The notes under the pieces: model-generated | Databases searched by the model: none | Told to the model about the DNA's origin: nothing | The model's input: the letters and a program-made list of their open reading frames with translations, nothing else | From: Clostridia bacterium | GTDB lineage: Bacteria > Bacillota > Clostridia > Oscillospirales > Acutalibacteraceae | Direction of reading: 5' to 3' | DNA length: 53,354 bases | Assembly (NCBI GenBank): GCA_017454485.1 | Contig: JAFTCX010000028.1 | Location: 1-53,354, forward strand | Shown here: piece after piece, positions 38,071-46,456 of the stretch | Position numbering within the stretch: position 1 is the first letter of the stretch | Layout: each line of letters opens with the position of its first letter | Position numbers and translations under genes: made by a program

Positions 38071-40965
38071 TTATTTTTTCGCACCAAAGATGGAGAAGAG
38101 GATGTTGTGGATGAGCTTGACAAGCCAGCCGAACAGACCATTATGGACTTCGCCGCACCATTTGCAGGCGTTGTTGATGGCGGCGGGCTGTGCGGGCTCA
38201 GTCGGTTTGGGATCGGGAGCGTTTTTGATTATAAATTTCGCCTCGGAGGACGGACCTCCCTCGTCAAGATTTGCCAATGTGAGAACACCATACGTGTCAT
38301 CATCTACTTGGTCAAAGTGATACGTTTGACCCATGTAGGTGAAAGCAGCATTGTCCTTCTGCGGAATAATCTGCGCCTGTTCAGATTCGGCAGAAAGCTC
38401 GTACATGTAATACTCTCCGAACTCGGTGCCGCATTCCATCGGATATCCTTTTGTGTTTTTAATAACAATTTCATCGGCGCCGGCATAAAAGGCGCGAGAT
38501 TCGTCATAATCCTTGGCAAGATTGAAAAATTCCGGCATATCTCGAAGCGCAATGCAATCGATTGAAACGTCAAAGGTTGCAGGCGTCTGAACTATGCTTC
38601 CGTTGGAGCTTTTATAAAAATATGTTTCTGTGTTAGGATAATTATTGTCGTAAGCATAAAGTCTTTCCTGTCCATCCACGACTTTATACCGCAAGAAGTT
38701 GACGGCGTGTCCGCCGGGCTGAATTGTTCCGTCCCTATCAAGGTACTTCCCTCTGTAGCCGATCTGCAAAGTACCTTTGTCGTCGTATTGATGATTCTTT
38801 ACATAGTTTACAACTGCGTTCCAATCAGATGCAAGATTATAAGAGCCGGTAAGGTAGTAACTTCCGCCCGCCACGGTCGCACCTCTGGAATACTTTCCTT
38901 GGATTTTGTGGTAATAACAGATGATGCTTTTTGCAGTGGAGAAAGGCACAGTAAAGAGCTGTTCGCTGCTGGAAATGCCAATCATCGACGGATTCAAATA
39001 TCCCAGGTAATATCCTGAGCTTGTCACTGACATTCCGAAACAATGCCCGTTTGCATCATTATCTCCATAGTTTCTAAAACTATATGTCTCTTCACCCAAA
39101 TTATAGATGTTATTTACGGTCTCCTTCCACACCGCATACATCGTCGTATTCGCCGAGATCGTCACGCTGCTGCCCGCGGTGTACTTTGTGCCGCCGGCGC
39201 TGCCCATGGACCAGCCGTCAAACGTGGAGCCGGATTTGCTGATGGCGTTCGCTAGCTTCAGAGTCGGGTTCTTCGTAGATGAGATGCTGTAGCTGTTTGC
39301 ATACTGCGTGCCGGTCTGACTGGATGGGGTGGAAGAACCGCCGTTGGCGTTGTAAGAGAGGGTCAGCGTGCGCTGATACAGACCGTAGTAGGTCGTGTTC
39401 GCGCTGATGCTGTAGCTCGAGACCGCGCTCGCGTCAGCACTCGTGCCGGTCGCCCAGCCACGCTTTGTCCAGCCGGTATATGTGTTCTGCGTTGGTGCAG
39501 TAACTGTGCCGCTGGTCGCGTTGTTATAGATGGTGGTGCTTGCAGTTCGTGTTGTTTGGCTTGTGCCGCTGTAGTCAATGAAGGTGCCGGTCAGCGTCTT
39601 TTTGAAGATCGCGTACAGCGTCACGTTGCTTGTGCCCATGTTCAGCAAAGACAGCGCCGTCGTTGCGTTTTGGTTGGTGTTCCAGCCGACAAACGTCCAT
39701 CCGCTCTTGGTCGCAGTCGGCGTCAGGTCAATGGCAGAACCTTCAGCAACGGTTGCGCTTGTCTTGGTTGCAGATGTTCCGCCGTTGGTGGAGTAGTTGT
39801 AGGTGACGGTGTGAGTGGTGGGTTCATCGTTAATCCATGTCGCATACATGGTTGTATTTTCGGAAATTGTTATGCTCTCTCCCGCTGCGTATTTCGTGCC
39901 GCTCGGGCTGCCTTTTGCCCAGCCGTCAAAGGTGGCGTTAGATTTTGTAGGAGCATCAGCAAGCCGTTTTGATAAACTACGTGGTGCAGTAATATCGTAG
40001 CTGTTTACAGACTGCCAAGTGGTGTAACTTTCAGGTGTCGGATCTCCGTCGTTGGCATCATAAGAAAGCGTTATATTACGATAATAGAGCCCATAATATG
40101 TTGTATCTGAAGAAATCCGAGCTTGGCTACTATCTGGTGAAAACTCATCTCCAACTCGGCTAATATCAGCCCCCGGGCCAATATCAGGCGTGCCTGTGCC
40201 CTCATACCACCAACTATATCTATTCCAACCGGTCATCGTATTCTGCGTTGGTTTTGTTATAACGGCGCCTATTCCGTTGTATGCCGTTCCAGAAACTGTT
40301 CTTGTGGTTTTTGTTGTGCCGTTATAGTCGATAAATGTTGCAGTGACATTTTTCTTATAAACAGGATACAGTTTCACATTGCTTGTTCCCATTGTCAAAG
40401 ATGTTAAAGCGGTAGTTGCAGAGGGATCCGTGTTCCATCCTAGAAATGTCCAATCACTGCTCACCCTGTATTCCCAGTCTCCTACCGTTAAATCCAAGGT
40501 CAGGTCGATTGCTGCACCTTCAGCAACACTCACACTTTTTTCCGACCAATAAGACTCCATCCAACCAGACAAATATATTTGACCAAAACGGGAGTAATAA
40601 GTAACAGTGTGCGATGTTGCCGCCTTAACATTCACCGTGATCGCTTGCGTATATTTTTTTCCATTGTAAGTCATTGTCAAAGTGAAGGTATCCGTGCCGA
40701 CGCTGCTGCCGGTCACAGAAACATATGTCTCACGCTGGCTGATGGAAATATGCGATACACTGCCAATAGAAAGCCCCACCGATTGACCTGCAGGCGTCGT
40801 GGAGTATGTAATGGTTCCGGTTTCGCCGACACTGATATTGAGCGTGTTGGTGGAAACAGTGATGCCGTTCGTTGCCGCAAACGCCACCGGCAGCGACAGC
40901 GCGATCATCATCAGCGCCAAAAAGACGGATAGGATGCGTTTTGTGGTTGTTCGTGTGTGTTTCAT
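38071..40965 (-). CDS. Large secreted protein: BIG2, InlB-like repeats, predicted cysteine peptidase, C-terminal CxxC/H module
   Basis: A 964-residue exported protein. The signal peptide spans about 1-31, followed by a bacterial Ig-like domain to about 115. Two homologous super-repeats of about 230 residues, each with InlB/Flg_new-type units (SGWTFVGWNTNQNATTALSL), cover about 118-610. Residues 630-800 look like a papain- or C39-like thiol peptidase: Cys642 in NGHCFGMSV, His753 in PGGHAVNFL, and Asp773 in AYDNNYP. I do not recognise the exact family. The C-terminus has CKWCGEVHNGLFGWLVKLIH, then a hydrophobic helix. ATG at 40965 follows AAAGGAGGAACC. It may cleave or bind host or bacterial proteins; the target is unknown. 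Divergent from a small DNA-binding protein. Confidence 0.82.
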   Translation of the reverse strand: MKHTRTTTKRILSVFLALMMIALSLPVAFAATNGITVSTNTLNISVGETGTITYSTTPAGQSVGLSIGSVSHISISQRETYVSVTGSSVGTDTFTLTMTYNGKKYTQAITVNVKAATSHTVTYYSRFGQIYLSGWMESYWSEKSVSVAEGAAIDLTLDLTVGDWEYRVSSDWTFLGWNTDPSATTALTSLTMGTSNVKLYPVYKKNVTATFIDYNGTTKTTRTVSGTAYNGIGAVITKPTQNTMTGWNRYSWWYEGTGTPDIGPGADISRVGDEFSPDSSQARISSDTTYYGLYYRNITLSYDANDGDPTPESYTTWQSVNSYDITAPRSLSKRLADAPTKSNATFDGWAKGSPSGTKYAAGESITISENTTMYATWINDEPTTHTVTYNYSTNGGTSATKTSATVAEGSAIDLTPTATKSGWTFVGWNTNQNATTALSLLNMGTSNVTLYAIFKKTLTGTFIDYSGTSQTTRTASTTIYNNATSGTVTAPTQNTYTGWTKRGWATGTSADASAVSSYSISANTTYYGLYQRTLTLSYNANGGSSTPSSQTGTQYANSYSISSTKNPTLKLANAISKSGSTFDGWSMGSAGGTKYTAGSSVTISANTTMYAVWKETVNNIYNLGEETYSFRNYGDNDANGHCFGMSVTSSGYYLGYLNPSMIGISSSEQLFTVPFSTAKSIICYYHKIQGKYSRGATVAGGSYYLTGSYNLASDWNAVVNYVKNHQYDDKGTLQIGYRGKYLDRDGTIQPGGHAVNFLRYKVVDGQERLYAYDNNYPNTETYFYKSSNGSIVQTPATFDVSIDCIALRDMPEFFNLAKDYDESRAFYAGADEIVIKNTKGYPMECGTEFGEYYMYELSAESEQAQIIPQKDNAAFTYMGQTYHFDQVDDDTYGVLTLANLDEGGPSSEAKFIIKNAPDPKPTEPAQPAAINNACKWCGEVHNGLFGWLVKLIHNILFSIFGAKK

Positions 40966-40989
40966 GCAGGGTTCCTCCTTTGTGATGTT

Positions 40990-41020
40990 TATTTGTAATT
41001 CATTTGTAATTTATTTGTAT
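40990..41020. repeat. Short direct repeats ATTTGTAATT in the leader
   Basis: Three copies of ATTTGTAATT/ATTTGTATT between the promoter and the start of the secreted protein gene. They could be binding sites for the divergently encoded ribbon-helix-helix protein. Confidence 0.55.
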
Positions 41021-41036
41021 TACAAACTACTTTAGT

Positions 41037-41066
41037 ATTGTATCATATAACAATCTCGTTTGTCAA
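41037..41066 (-). promoter_or_regulatory. Predicted promoter of the secreted peptidase gene
   Basis: Minus strand TTGACA and TACAAT with an 18-bp spacer. Confidence 0.65.
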
Positions 41067-41114
41067 GTTATAATTGAATACGAAATAAAATAAAACAGCA
41101 AGAGGTACCCCGGC

Positions 41115-41294
41115 ATGAATGAACCACTGAAAATCAAACGTCGCGGTGAGGACGGAACAAGAATCATCACCGTGCGCATCCGTGAAGAAACGCTCGCCGC
41201 GCTGGATAAGCTTGCGGGAGAAACAAACTACTCGCGCAACGAGCTGATCAACATCATGCTCGCCTATGGCGTGAAGAACGTGGAAATTGAATGA
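41115..41294 (+). CDS. Small ribbon-helix-helix (CopG/Arc-like) DNA-binding protein
   Basis: A 59-residue protein with a beta strand (TRIITVRIREE), then two helices (ETLAALDKLAGETNYSRNEL and INIMLAYGVKN). This is the ribbon-helix-helix pattern, in which the strand contacts DNA in a dimer. Start ATG at 41115 with AGAGGT about 8 bases upstream. It is divergent from the secreted peptidase gene across 149 bp holding direct repeats, so it may repress that gene and itself. No toxin partner follows it; the next feature is a terminator-like hairpin. Confidence 0.82.
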   Translation: MNEPLKIKRRGEDGTRIITVRIREETLAALDKLAGETNYSRNELINIMLAYGVKNVEIE

Positions 41295-41305
41295 AAAAGC
41301 AAAAT

Positions 41306-41336
41306 GCCCCGCCGTGGAATCACATCCACAGCGGGG
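41306..41336. terminator. Hairpin between convergent genes
   Basis: CCCCGC-C-GTGGA and TCCAC-A-GCGGGG form a stem like that at 38020-38051. The minus strand has short T-runs after it. Confidence 0.6.
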
Positions 41337-41347
41337 TCAAGCTTTGC

Positions 41348-41375
41348 TAAAGACTATAGACTACAGACTAACGAC
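41348..41375. repeat. Four 7-bp repeats overlapping a stop codon
   Basis: TAAAGAC, TATAGAC, TACAGAC, TAACGAC. Read on the other strand (GTCGTTA, GTCTGTA...) they match the family at 37985-38019, so the two sites are inverted copies 3.3 kb apart. Confidence 0.85.
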
Positions 41376-41547
41376 TTTGCTGATGACACTTGTCGTGCAT
41401 GGCGCAATGCTCGCAGCCGCAGCCGCAGGAGGAGGACGTTCCTGCTTTTTTGTCCTTGCGCAGTTTCCAAATGGCAAGCGCAACCACTGCGAGCAGCACC
41501 AACACAACAAGGATCGTGCCGCCGTTTGCCGCAAACCAGGCTGTCAT
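41368..41547 (-). CDS. FeoB-associated Cys-rich membrane protein
   Basis: A 59-residue protein with one membrane helix (LVVLVLLAVVALAIWKL) followed by a basic stretch and a Cys-rich tail (SSCGCGCEHCAMHDKCH). This matches the small proteins that follow FeoB in many Clostridia and may hand iron to or from the transporter. ATG at 41547 has AAGGAGGCGG upstream. It is 33 bp after feoB. The last codons and stop are encoded by 7-bp repeats. Confidence 0.88.
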   Translation of the reverse strand: MTAWFAANGGTILVVLVLLAVVALAIWKLRKDKKAGTSSSCGCGCEHCAMHDKCHQQSR

Positions 41548-41580
41548 GGCGACCGCCTCCTTTTTGTTGGATTTTTGAAA

Positions 41581-44061
41581 TTATTTCACAGTCAGCTTCG
41601 TGGCTTCCTTATAGGGACGGAAGAGCAGGAAGCAGACCAGTGCAAGCACTGCCAGCGCGCAGAGCAGACCGACGATGTGCAGGTCGCCCATGAACGCGGA
41701 CGCGATCTGATAGACGCACAGCGCGGTGCCGTAGGCAAAGACCGTCTGATAGCCGATGGCGAACCAGGTCCATTTTGCGTTGTTCATCTCGCGCTTGATT
41801 GCGCCGATGGCCGCAAAGCACGGAGCGCAAAGCAGGTTGAACACCAGGAAGGAGAAGCCGGACGCGCCGTTGAAGGCCGCGTGCAGCGCCTGCCATGCGG
41901 TCAGTTCGCCGCCGCCGTAAAGGATGCCCATGGTGCCGACGATGTTTTCTTTTGCCACAAGGCCGGTGATCGACGCCACAGCCGCCTGCCAGTTGCCCCA
42001 GCCGAGCGGTTTGAACAGCCATGCGAGCACGCCGCCGATGGCAGCGAGGATGGAGGAGTCGATTTCATCCTCGGCAAGCATACGGAACGAACCGTCCACA
42101 ACGCCGAAGTATGTGGTGAACCAGATGACGATTGTGGAAAGCAGGATGATCGTGCCGGCCTTTTTGATGAAGGACCAGCCACGCTCCCACATGGAACGCA
42201 GCACGTTGCCGAGCGTCGGCCAGTGATAGGCCGGCAGCTCCATGACGAACGGTGCGGGATCGCCGGAGAACATCTTTGTCTTTTTCAGCATAATACCGGA
42301 GATGATAATCGCCGCCATGCCGATGAAATATGCGCTGGTGGAAATCCATGCGGAACCGCCGAAGATGGCGCCCGCCACCATGGCGATGAACGGCACCTTC
42401 GCGCCGCAGGGGATGAAGGTTGTGGTCATGATCGTCATACGGCGGTCACGCTCGTTTTCAATGGTGCGCGACGCCATGATGCCCGGCACGCCGCAGCCGA
42501 CGCCGATGAGCATCGGGATGAAGGATTTGCCGGAAAGACCGAAGCGGCGGAAAATACGGTCGAGCACGAAAGCGATACGCGCCATATAACCGCACGCTTC
42601 CAGGAAAGCGAGCATCAGGAAGAGCACAAGCATCTGCGGCACAAAGCCGAGCACGGCGCCCACACCGGCGACGATACCGTCAAGGATCAGGCCGTTCACC
42701 CATTCGGCGGCGTTCAGCTTTTCCAAGAGATTTCCCACAAGCACCGGCACACCCGGCACCCAAACGCCGTAGTCCGCCGGATCCGGCGCTTCAAAGCCGT
42801 TTTCGCCGAGATAGGCCGCAGCGTCCGTATAGGTCATGGCGACGGTCTCTTCCTCGTCTGCGTCTTCGGGAATTTCGTTGTAATATGCGGTCAGCGTGGA
42901 AACTTCAAGCGTCTCCTCGTCTTCCACATCGACCTCGGCGGTCATTGCCGTGGGAACAAACGCGGCAAGCGCTGCTTTTGCGGTTTCCTCGTCAAAATCT
43001 TCCGCTTCCGTATCAAGGCCGGTGAACGCCTCGGCAGCCTGCATGGCGGCGGTGTAATCGTCTGCAACCTCTTCATAAGCGCTGCTGCCGATGCCGAACA
43101 GGTGCCAGCCGTCGCCGAACAGTCCGTCGTTTGCCCAGTCGGTTGCCGGTGCGCCGACGCCGACCATGGCGATCCAATAGACCGCGAACATGATCACGGC
43201 GAAGATCGGCAAACCCAGCCAGCGGTTTGTGACCACGCGGTCGATCTTGTCCGATGTAGACAGCTTGCCCGCGCCCGCTTTTTTATAGCAGGCCTTGATG
43301 ACCTTGCCGATATAGATGTAACGCTCGTTGGTGATGATGGACTCCGCGTCGTCGTCCAGCTCCTCCTCTGCGGCTTTGATATCCGCGAGGATGTGCGTCA
43401 TGGTGCTTTCGGGGATGTTGAGCTGTTCCAGCACCTTGTCGTCCTGCTCGAAGATCTTGATGGAATACCAGCGCTGCTGCTCTTCCGGCAGTCCGTGCAC
43501 GGCCGCTTCTTCGATATGGGCAAGCGCGTGCTCCACAACGCCGGAGAAGGTGTGCATCGGCACGGTCTTTCCGCTTTTTGCCGCTTCAATCGCCGCTTGC
43601 GCAGCCTCGGTGACGCCGGTGTTTTTCAGCGCGGAAATTTCAACGACCTTGCAGCCGAGCTGACGCGACAGTTCGGCGATGTTGATCTTGTCGCCGTTTT
43701 TGCGCACAACGTCCATCATGTTGATGGCGACCACAACGGGGATGCCGAGCTCGGTGAGCTGGGTGGTCAAATAGAGGTTGCGCTCCAGGTTTGTGCCATC
43801 CACGATGTTCAAAATCGCGTCCGGGCGCTCGCCGATCAGATAGTTACGCGCAACAACTTCTTCCAGGGTATACGGGGAAAGCGAATAGATGCCCGGCAGG
43901 TCGGTGATGACCACATCCGGCTGCTTTTTCAGCTTGCCTTCCTTTTTTTCAACGGTAACGCCCGGCCAGTTTCCAACGAACTGATTGGAACCGGTGAGCG
44001 CGTTGAACAGCGTTGTTTTGCCGCTGTTCGGGTTGCCCGCAAGGGCGATTCTCAAATTCAT
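41581..44061 (-). CDS. feoB: Ferrous iron transporter B
   Basis: Membrane Fe2+ importer with a GTPase domain. The 826-residue protein has the N-terminal G domain (G1 LAGNPNSGKTTLFNAL, the DLPGIYSLSPY switch, and the NIVDGTNLERN region) and a core of gate and pore helices with the FIPCGAKVPF motif. Between about residues 327 and 434 there is an acidic, Ala-rich insert (DTEAEDFDEETAKAALAAF), predicted soluble, not part of the basic family fold. ATG at 44061 with AAAGGA upstream. Last but one gene of the feoA-feoA-feoB operon, under an iron-type operator. Confidence 0.96.
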   Translation of the reverse strand: MNLRIALAGNPNSGKTTLFNALTGSNQFVGNWPGVTVEKKEGKLKKQPDVVITDLPGIYSLSPYTLEEVVARNYLIGERPDAILNIVDGTNLERNLYLTTQLTELGIPVVVAINMMDVVRKNGDKINIAELSRQLGCKVVEISALKNTGVTEAAQAAIEAAKSGKTVPMHTFSGVVEHALAHIEEAAVHGLPEEQQRWYSIKIFEQDDKVLEQLNIPESTMTHILADIKAAEEELDDDAESIITNERYIYIGKVIKACYKKAGAGKLSTSDKIDRVVTNRWLGLPIFAVIMFAVYWIAMVGVGAPATDWANDGLFGDGWHLFGIGSSAYEEVADDYTAAMQAAEAFTGLDTEAEDFDEETAKAALAAFVPTAMTAEVDVEDEETLEVSTLTAYYNEIPEDADEEETVAMTYTDAAAYLGENGFEAPDPADYGVWVPGVPVLVGNLLEKLNAAEWVNGLILDGIVAGVGAVLGFVPQMLVLFLMLAFLEACGYMARIAFVLDRIFRRFGLSGKSFIPMLIGVGCGVPGIMASRTIENERDRRMTIMTTTFIPCGAKVPFIAMVAGAIFGGSAWISTSAYFIGMAAIIISGIMLKKTKMFSGDPAPFVMELPAYHWPTLGNVLRSMWERGWSFIKKAGTIILLSTIVIWFTTYFGVVDGSFRMLAEDEIDSSILAAIGGVLAWLFKPLGWGNWQAAVASITGLVAKENIVGTMGILYGGGELTAWQALHAAFNGASGFSFLVFNLLCAPCFAAIGAIKREMNNAKWTWFAIGYQTVFAYGTALCVYQIASAFMGDLHIVGLLCALAVLALVCFLLFRPYKEATKLTVK

Positions 44062-44117
44062 AGCAATGGTCCTTTCTTTGAGGACAGTGTCCCTGTTCTT
44101 TGTTTGGTTCTGGTAAA

Positions 44118-44339
44118 TCAGCGAACCTCGATCATTTCGGCGTCCGCCTTGCGCAGCGAAAGCTCATAACCGCGCACGGTCACCTCAATCGGGTCGCCGA
44201 GGGGCGCAACTTTACGCACAAAAACCTCAACGCCCTTGGTGATGCCCATATCCATGATGCGGCGTTTGACAGCGCCCTCACCGTGGAGCTTCACCACCGT
44301 GCAGGTGGAGCCGATCGGAATTTCTTTGAGTGTTTTCAA
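44118..44339 (-). CDS. feoA: FeoA-type protein, copy 2
   Basis: A 73-residue SH3-like protein (EGAVKRRIMDMGITKGVEV, then ELSLRKADAEMIEV) that assists FeoB. TTG start at 44339 with GGAGGC 8-9 bases upstream; there is no in-frame ATG near. It lies between the first feoA and feoB. Confidence 0.92.
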   Translation of the reverse strand: MKTLKEIPIGSTCTVVKLHGEGAVKRRIMDMGITKGVEVFVRKVAPLGDPIEVTVRGYELSLRKADAEMIEVR

Positions 44340-44375
44340 TTCTATTTGCCTCCTTTCAACTGAAAAGCTGATTTG

Positions 44376-44588
44376 TTATACCATGATTTTCTGCGCCATT
44401 CCGGCGTCGATGGCAACACGTGAATCCTTGACGTTCACGATCACGTTGCCGCCGAACTGCGAAACGACGCTGACAGAAGCGCCCACAACAAAGCCGAGGT
44501 CCGCAAGGTGCTGCTTGACTTCCGGTTTGCCGCCGATGCGCTTGATGATGCTCTCTTCCCCCGCGTTGGTCAAAGTCAACGGGATCAT
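44376..44588 (-). CDS. feoA: FeoA-type protein, copy 1
   Basis: A 70-residue FeoA homologue (LADLGFVVGASVSVVSQFGG) with the family SH3-like fold. ATG at 44588 follows GGGGAGGG. First gene of the feo operon. Two different FeoA copies before FeoB is a common clostridial layout. Confidence 0.92.
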   Translation of the reverse strand: MIPLTLTNAGEESIIKRIGGKPEVKQHLADLGFVVGASVSVVSQFGGNVIVNVKDSRVAIDAGMAQKIMV

Positions 44589-44606
44589 AGACTTCCCTCC
44601 CCTTTA

Positions 44607-44626
44607 CGATTAGCCCTGGCTAATCG
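44607..44626. promoter_or_regulatory. Operator 1 of feo operon
   Basis: CGATTAGCC-CT-GGCTAATCG is a perfect 20-bp palindrome. The core TTAGC-N4-GCTAA is repeated at 44644-44657. Likely site for a metal-sensing DtxR-family or similar repressor. Confidence 0.7.
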
Positions 44627-44643
44627 TATGTCGAAAAAAATAA

Positions 44644-44657
44644 TTAGCCATCGCTAA
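44644..44657. promoter_or_regulatory. Operator 2 of feo operon
   Basis: TTAGC-CATC-GCTAA, 34 bp centre to centre from operator 1 and just downstream of the predicted transcription start. Confidence 0.65.
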
Positions 44658-44669
44658 CATCTCAATGCT

Positions 44670-44698
44670 ATTATAGTGCGCTTACCGCCGTTTGTCAA
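44670..44698 (-). promoter_or_regulatory. Consensus promoter of feo operon
   Basis: Minus strand TTGACA and TATAAT with a 17-bp spacer; both operators lie downstream of it. Confidence 0.8.
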
Positions 44699-44748
44699 GC
44701 ATTTATGTAAAAAAACAATGAGTTTTTTGCATTGACGCAAATTGAATC

Positions 44749-44777
44749 TTGCCTTTTTTGAATCCCTGTGCTATGAT
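44749..44777 (+). promoter_or_regulatory. Predicted promoter of the LCAT-like hydrolase gene
   Basis: TTGCCT and TATGAT with a 17-bp spacer. Confidence 0.55.
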
Positions 44778-44808
44778 GAGAGTAGAAAAAGGTCAAAGGA
44801 GGATCCTT

Positions 44809-46398
44809 ATGAAAAAAGCAAAGCTCTTTTTCTCGTTGATGCTGTGTGTGCTGCTGCTGGTTTCCACTGCCGCACCCGCATTTGCCGTTCCAAAAAGCGG
44901 CAGAGATGTGCCGAACATTCATGTACGCGGCATGGCCGGCGACCTTGTGAACGCGCAGGGCGAAGTGATCAGTGACCGCGCCTTTCCCGAAGGCGGCCTT
45001 GCCGGCATGGTCAAGGACTGCATGCCCTCATTTTTGAACGCGCTGAAAAAGAACGATCAGGCGTCGTGGGACGCCTATCGCGCAAAGCTCTTTCCGGCGG
45101 TGAAATCCTGCTTCGGCGATATGTGGCTGGACAACAACGGCGAAGCGTCCGACGGCTCCGATCAACTGGTCAGTTGGCGAAAGGAACCCATGACCGACAA
45201 CCGCGGCGCAAACGGCTACGGTTTTGACAGCTATCGCTTTCTCTATGACTGGCGGCTTGACCCGTTTGCAATCGCCGATGAGCTGAACGAATATGTGCAG
45301 CAGATCAAAGCCGTCACCGGCAGCGACAAGGTCAACATCAACGCCCGGTGCGAAGGCACGAACGTGCTGCTGGCATACTTTGCGAAATACGGCTATGCCG
45401 ACGTGAACTGCGCCGAATTTTACACTTCGGCCTCCAAGGGCTCCGAGCTTGCCGACGCGCTGTTTTCCGGCCATATCCACATCGACGGCGACGCGCTGGT
45501 GCGCTATAAGGACGCAAATCTCACAATCGACGATGAACTGACAAACGAGCTTGTGAACGCGCTGATCGAATTTTCGGGCGACACGCTGCTGCTGGACGTT
45601 GCGGCGTTTTCGATGGATCTGCTGTTCATGAAGCTCTATGACGAGGTCATTGCGCCGCTTGTGCTGGAAACCTACGGCACCTTCCCCTCCTTCTGGGCGA
45701 TGGTGTCCGAAGAGGACTACCCTGCCGCGCGCAGAAACATCTTCAAGGGCAAAGAGGACGCCTACGCCGGGCTGATCGAAAAGATTGAACACTACGACAA
45801 GGATGTCCGTCAGCACATGGACGAGCTGATGAAAGGCGCAAAGGAAGCGGGCGTGAAGGTTGCGGTCTTTGCGAAATACGGCGATTATCTGATTCCGCCG
45901 GTCACCGAAAACGCCAACGAGCTCAGCGACGACACGCTGCTGCTTTCCAAAGCCTCCTTCGGCGCAACAACGGCAAAATACGGCAGCGTGCTGCCGCAGG
46001 CCGTGCTGGACAGAGCCGCCGCGAACGGCACGGAAAAATACATCTCCCCCGACAGGATGGTGGACGCTTCCACCTGTTTGTTTCCGGACACGACCTGGTT
46101 TTTCTGGGGCTGCCCGCATGAAGACTTTCCCGATTACATCTTCGACGCCATGGCAAAGTTTTACTATGCCGACGGCGACATGACCGTGTTCAGCGACCCC
46201 ACTTTCCCGCAATATCTGATTGCACATCCGGACCCTGACGACGGCGAACGCGGCACGCTGGAGCCGATGAACGCGGAAAACGCGCCGAATCTTGTGACAG
46301 AAAAGCGCAATTTGCGCACCGTGGACTGGAAGGACATGATCCTGCGATTGCTCAAAGCTGTTTGGGCGTTCCTTTCCAACTGGCTGAAAAACAGATAA
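44809..46398 (+). CDS. Secreted LCAT-like alpha/beta hydrolase with Cys at the nucleophile position
   Basis: A 529-residue exported protein; signal peptide about 1-26. The segment FLYDWRLDPFAIADEL resembles lecithin:cholesterol acyltransferase-type lipases. The nucleophile elbow reads INARCEGTNVLL, so Cys181 stands where Ser is expected. The C-terminus is a short amphipathic helix rich in Trp, Leu and Lys (LLKAVWAFLSNWLKNR), like other tails in this window. ATG at 44809 has AAGGAGG upstream; a longer frame start at 44749 lacks one. It may hydrolyse or transfer acyl groups, or be inactive. It stands alone. Confidence 0.78.
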   Translation: MKKAKLFFSLMLCVLLLVSTAAPAFAVPKSGRDVPNIHVRGMAGDLVNAQGEVISDRAFPEGGLAGMVKDCMPSFLNALKKNDQASWDAYRAKLFPAVKSCFGDMWLDNNGEASDGSDQLVSWRKEPMTDNRGANGYGFDSYRFLYDWRLDPFAIADELNEYVQQIKAVTGSDKVNINARCEGTNVLLAYFAKYGYADVNCAEFYTSASKGSELADALFSGHIHIDGDALVRYKDANLTIDDELTNELVNALIEFSGDTLLLDVAAFSMDLLFMKLYDEVIAPLVLETYGTFPSFWAMVSEEDYPAARRNIFKGKEDAYAGLIEKIEHYDKDVRQHMDELMKGAKEAGVKVAVFAKYGDYLIPPVTENANELSDDTLLLSKASFGATTAKYGSVLPQAVLDRAAANGTEKYISPDRMVDASTCLFPDTTWFFWGCPHEDFPDYIFDAMAKFYYADGDMTVFSDPTFPQYLIAHPDPDDGERGTLEPMNAENAPNLVTEKRNLRTVDWKDMILRLLKAVWAFLSNWLKNR

Positions 46399-46415
46399 AA
46401 TGCAATGTAACAAAG

Positions 46416-46456
46416 AGCGCTTTTCGTTCGGAACAGACCGACGAAAAGCGCTTTTC
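46416..46456. terminator. Bidirectional terminator
   Basis: AGCGCTTTTCGT and ACGAAAAGCGCT form a 12-bp stem, with T-rich sequence after it, between convergent genes. Confidence 0.85.

Noticed and set aside
41287-44169. A 960-codon open frame on the plus strand opposite feoB
   Set aside because: It is antisense to an unmistakable FeoB, with His/Arg/Ala-biased composition typical of shadows in GC-rich genes, and no ribosome binding site.
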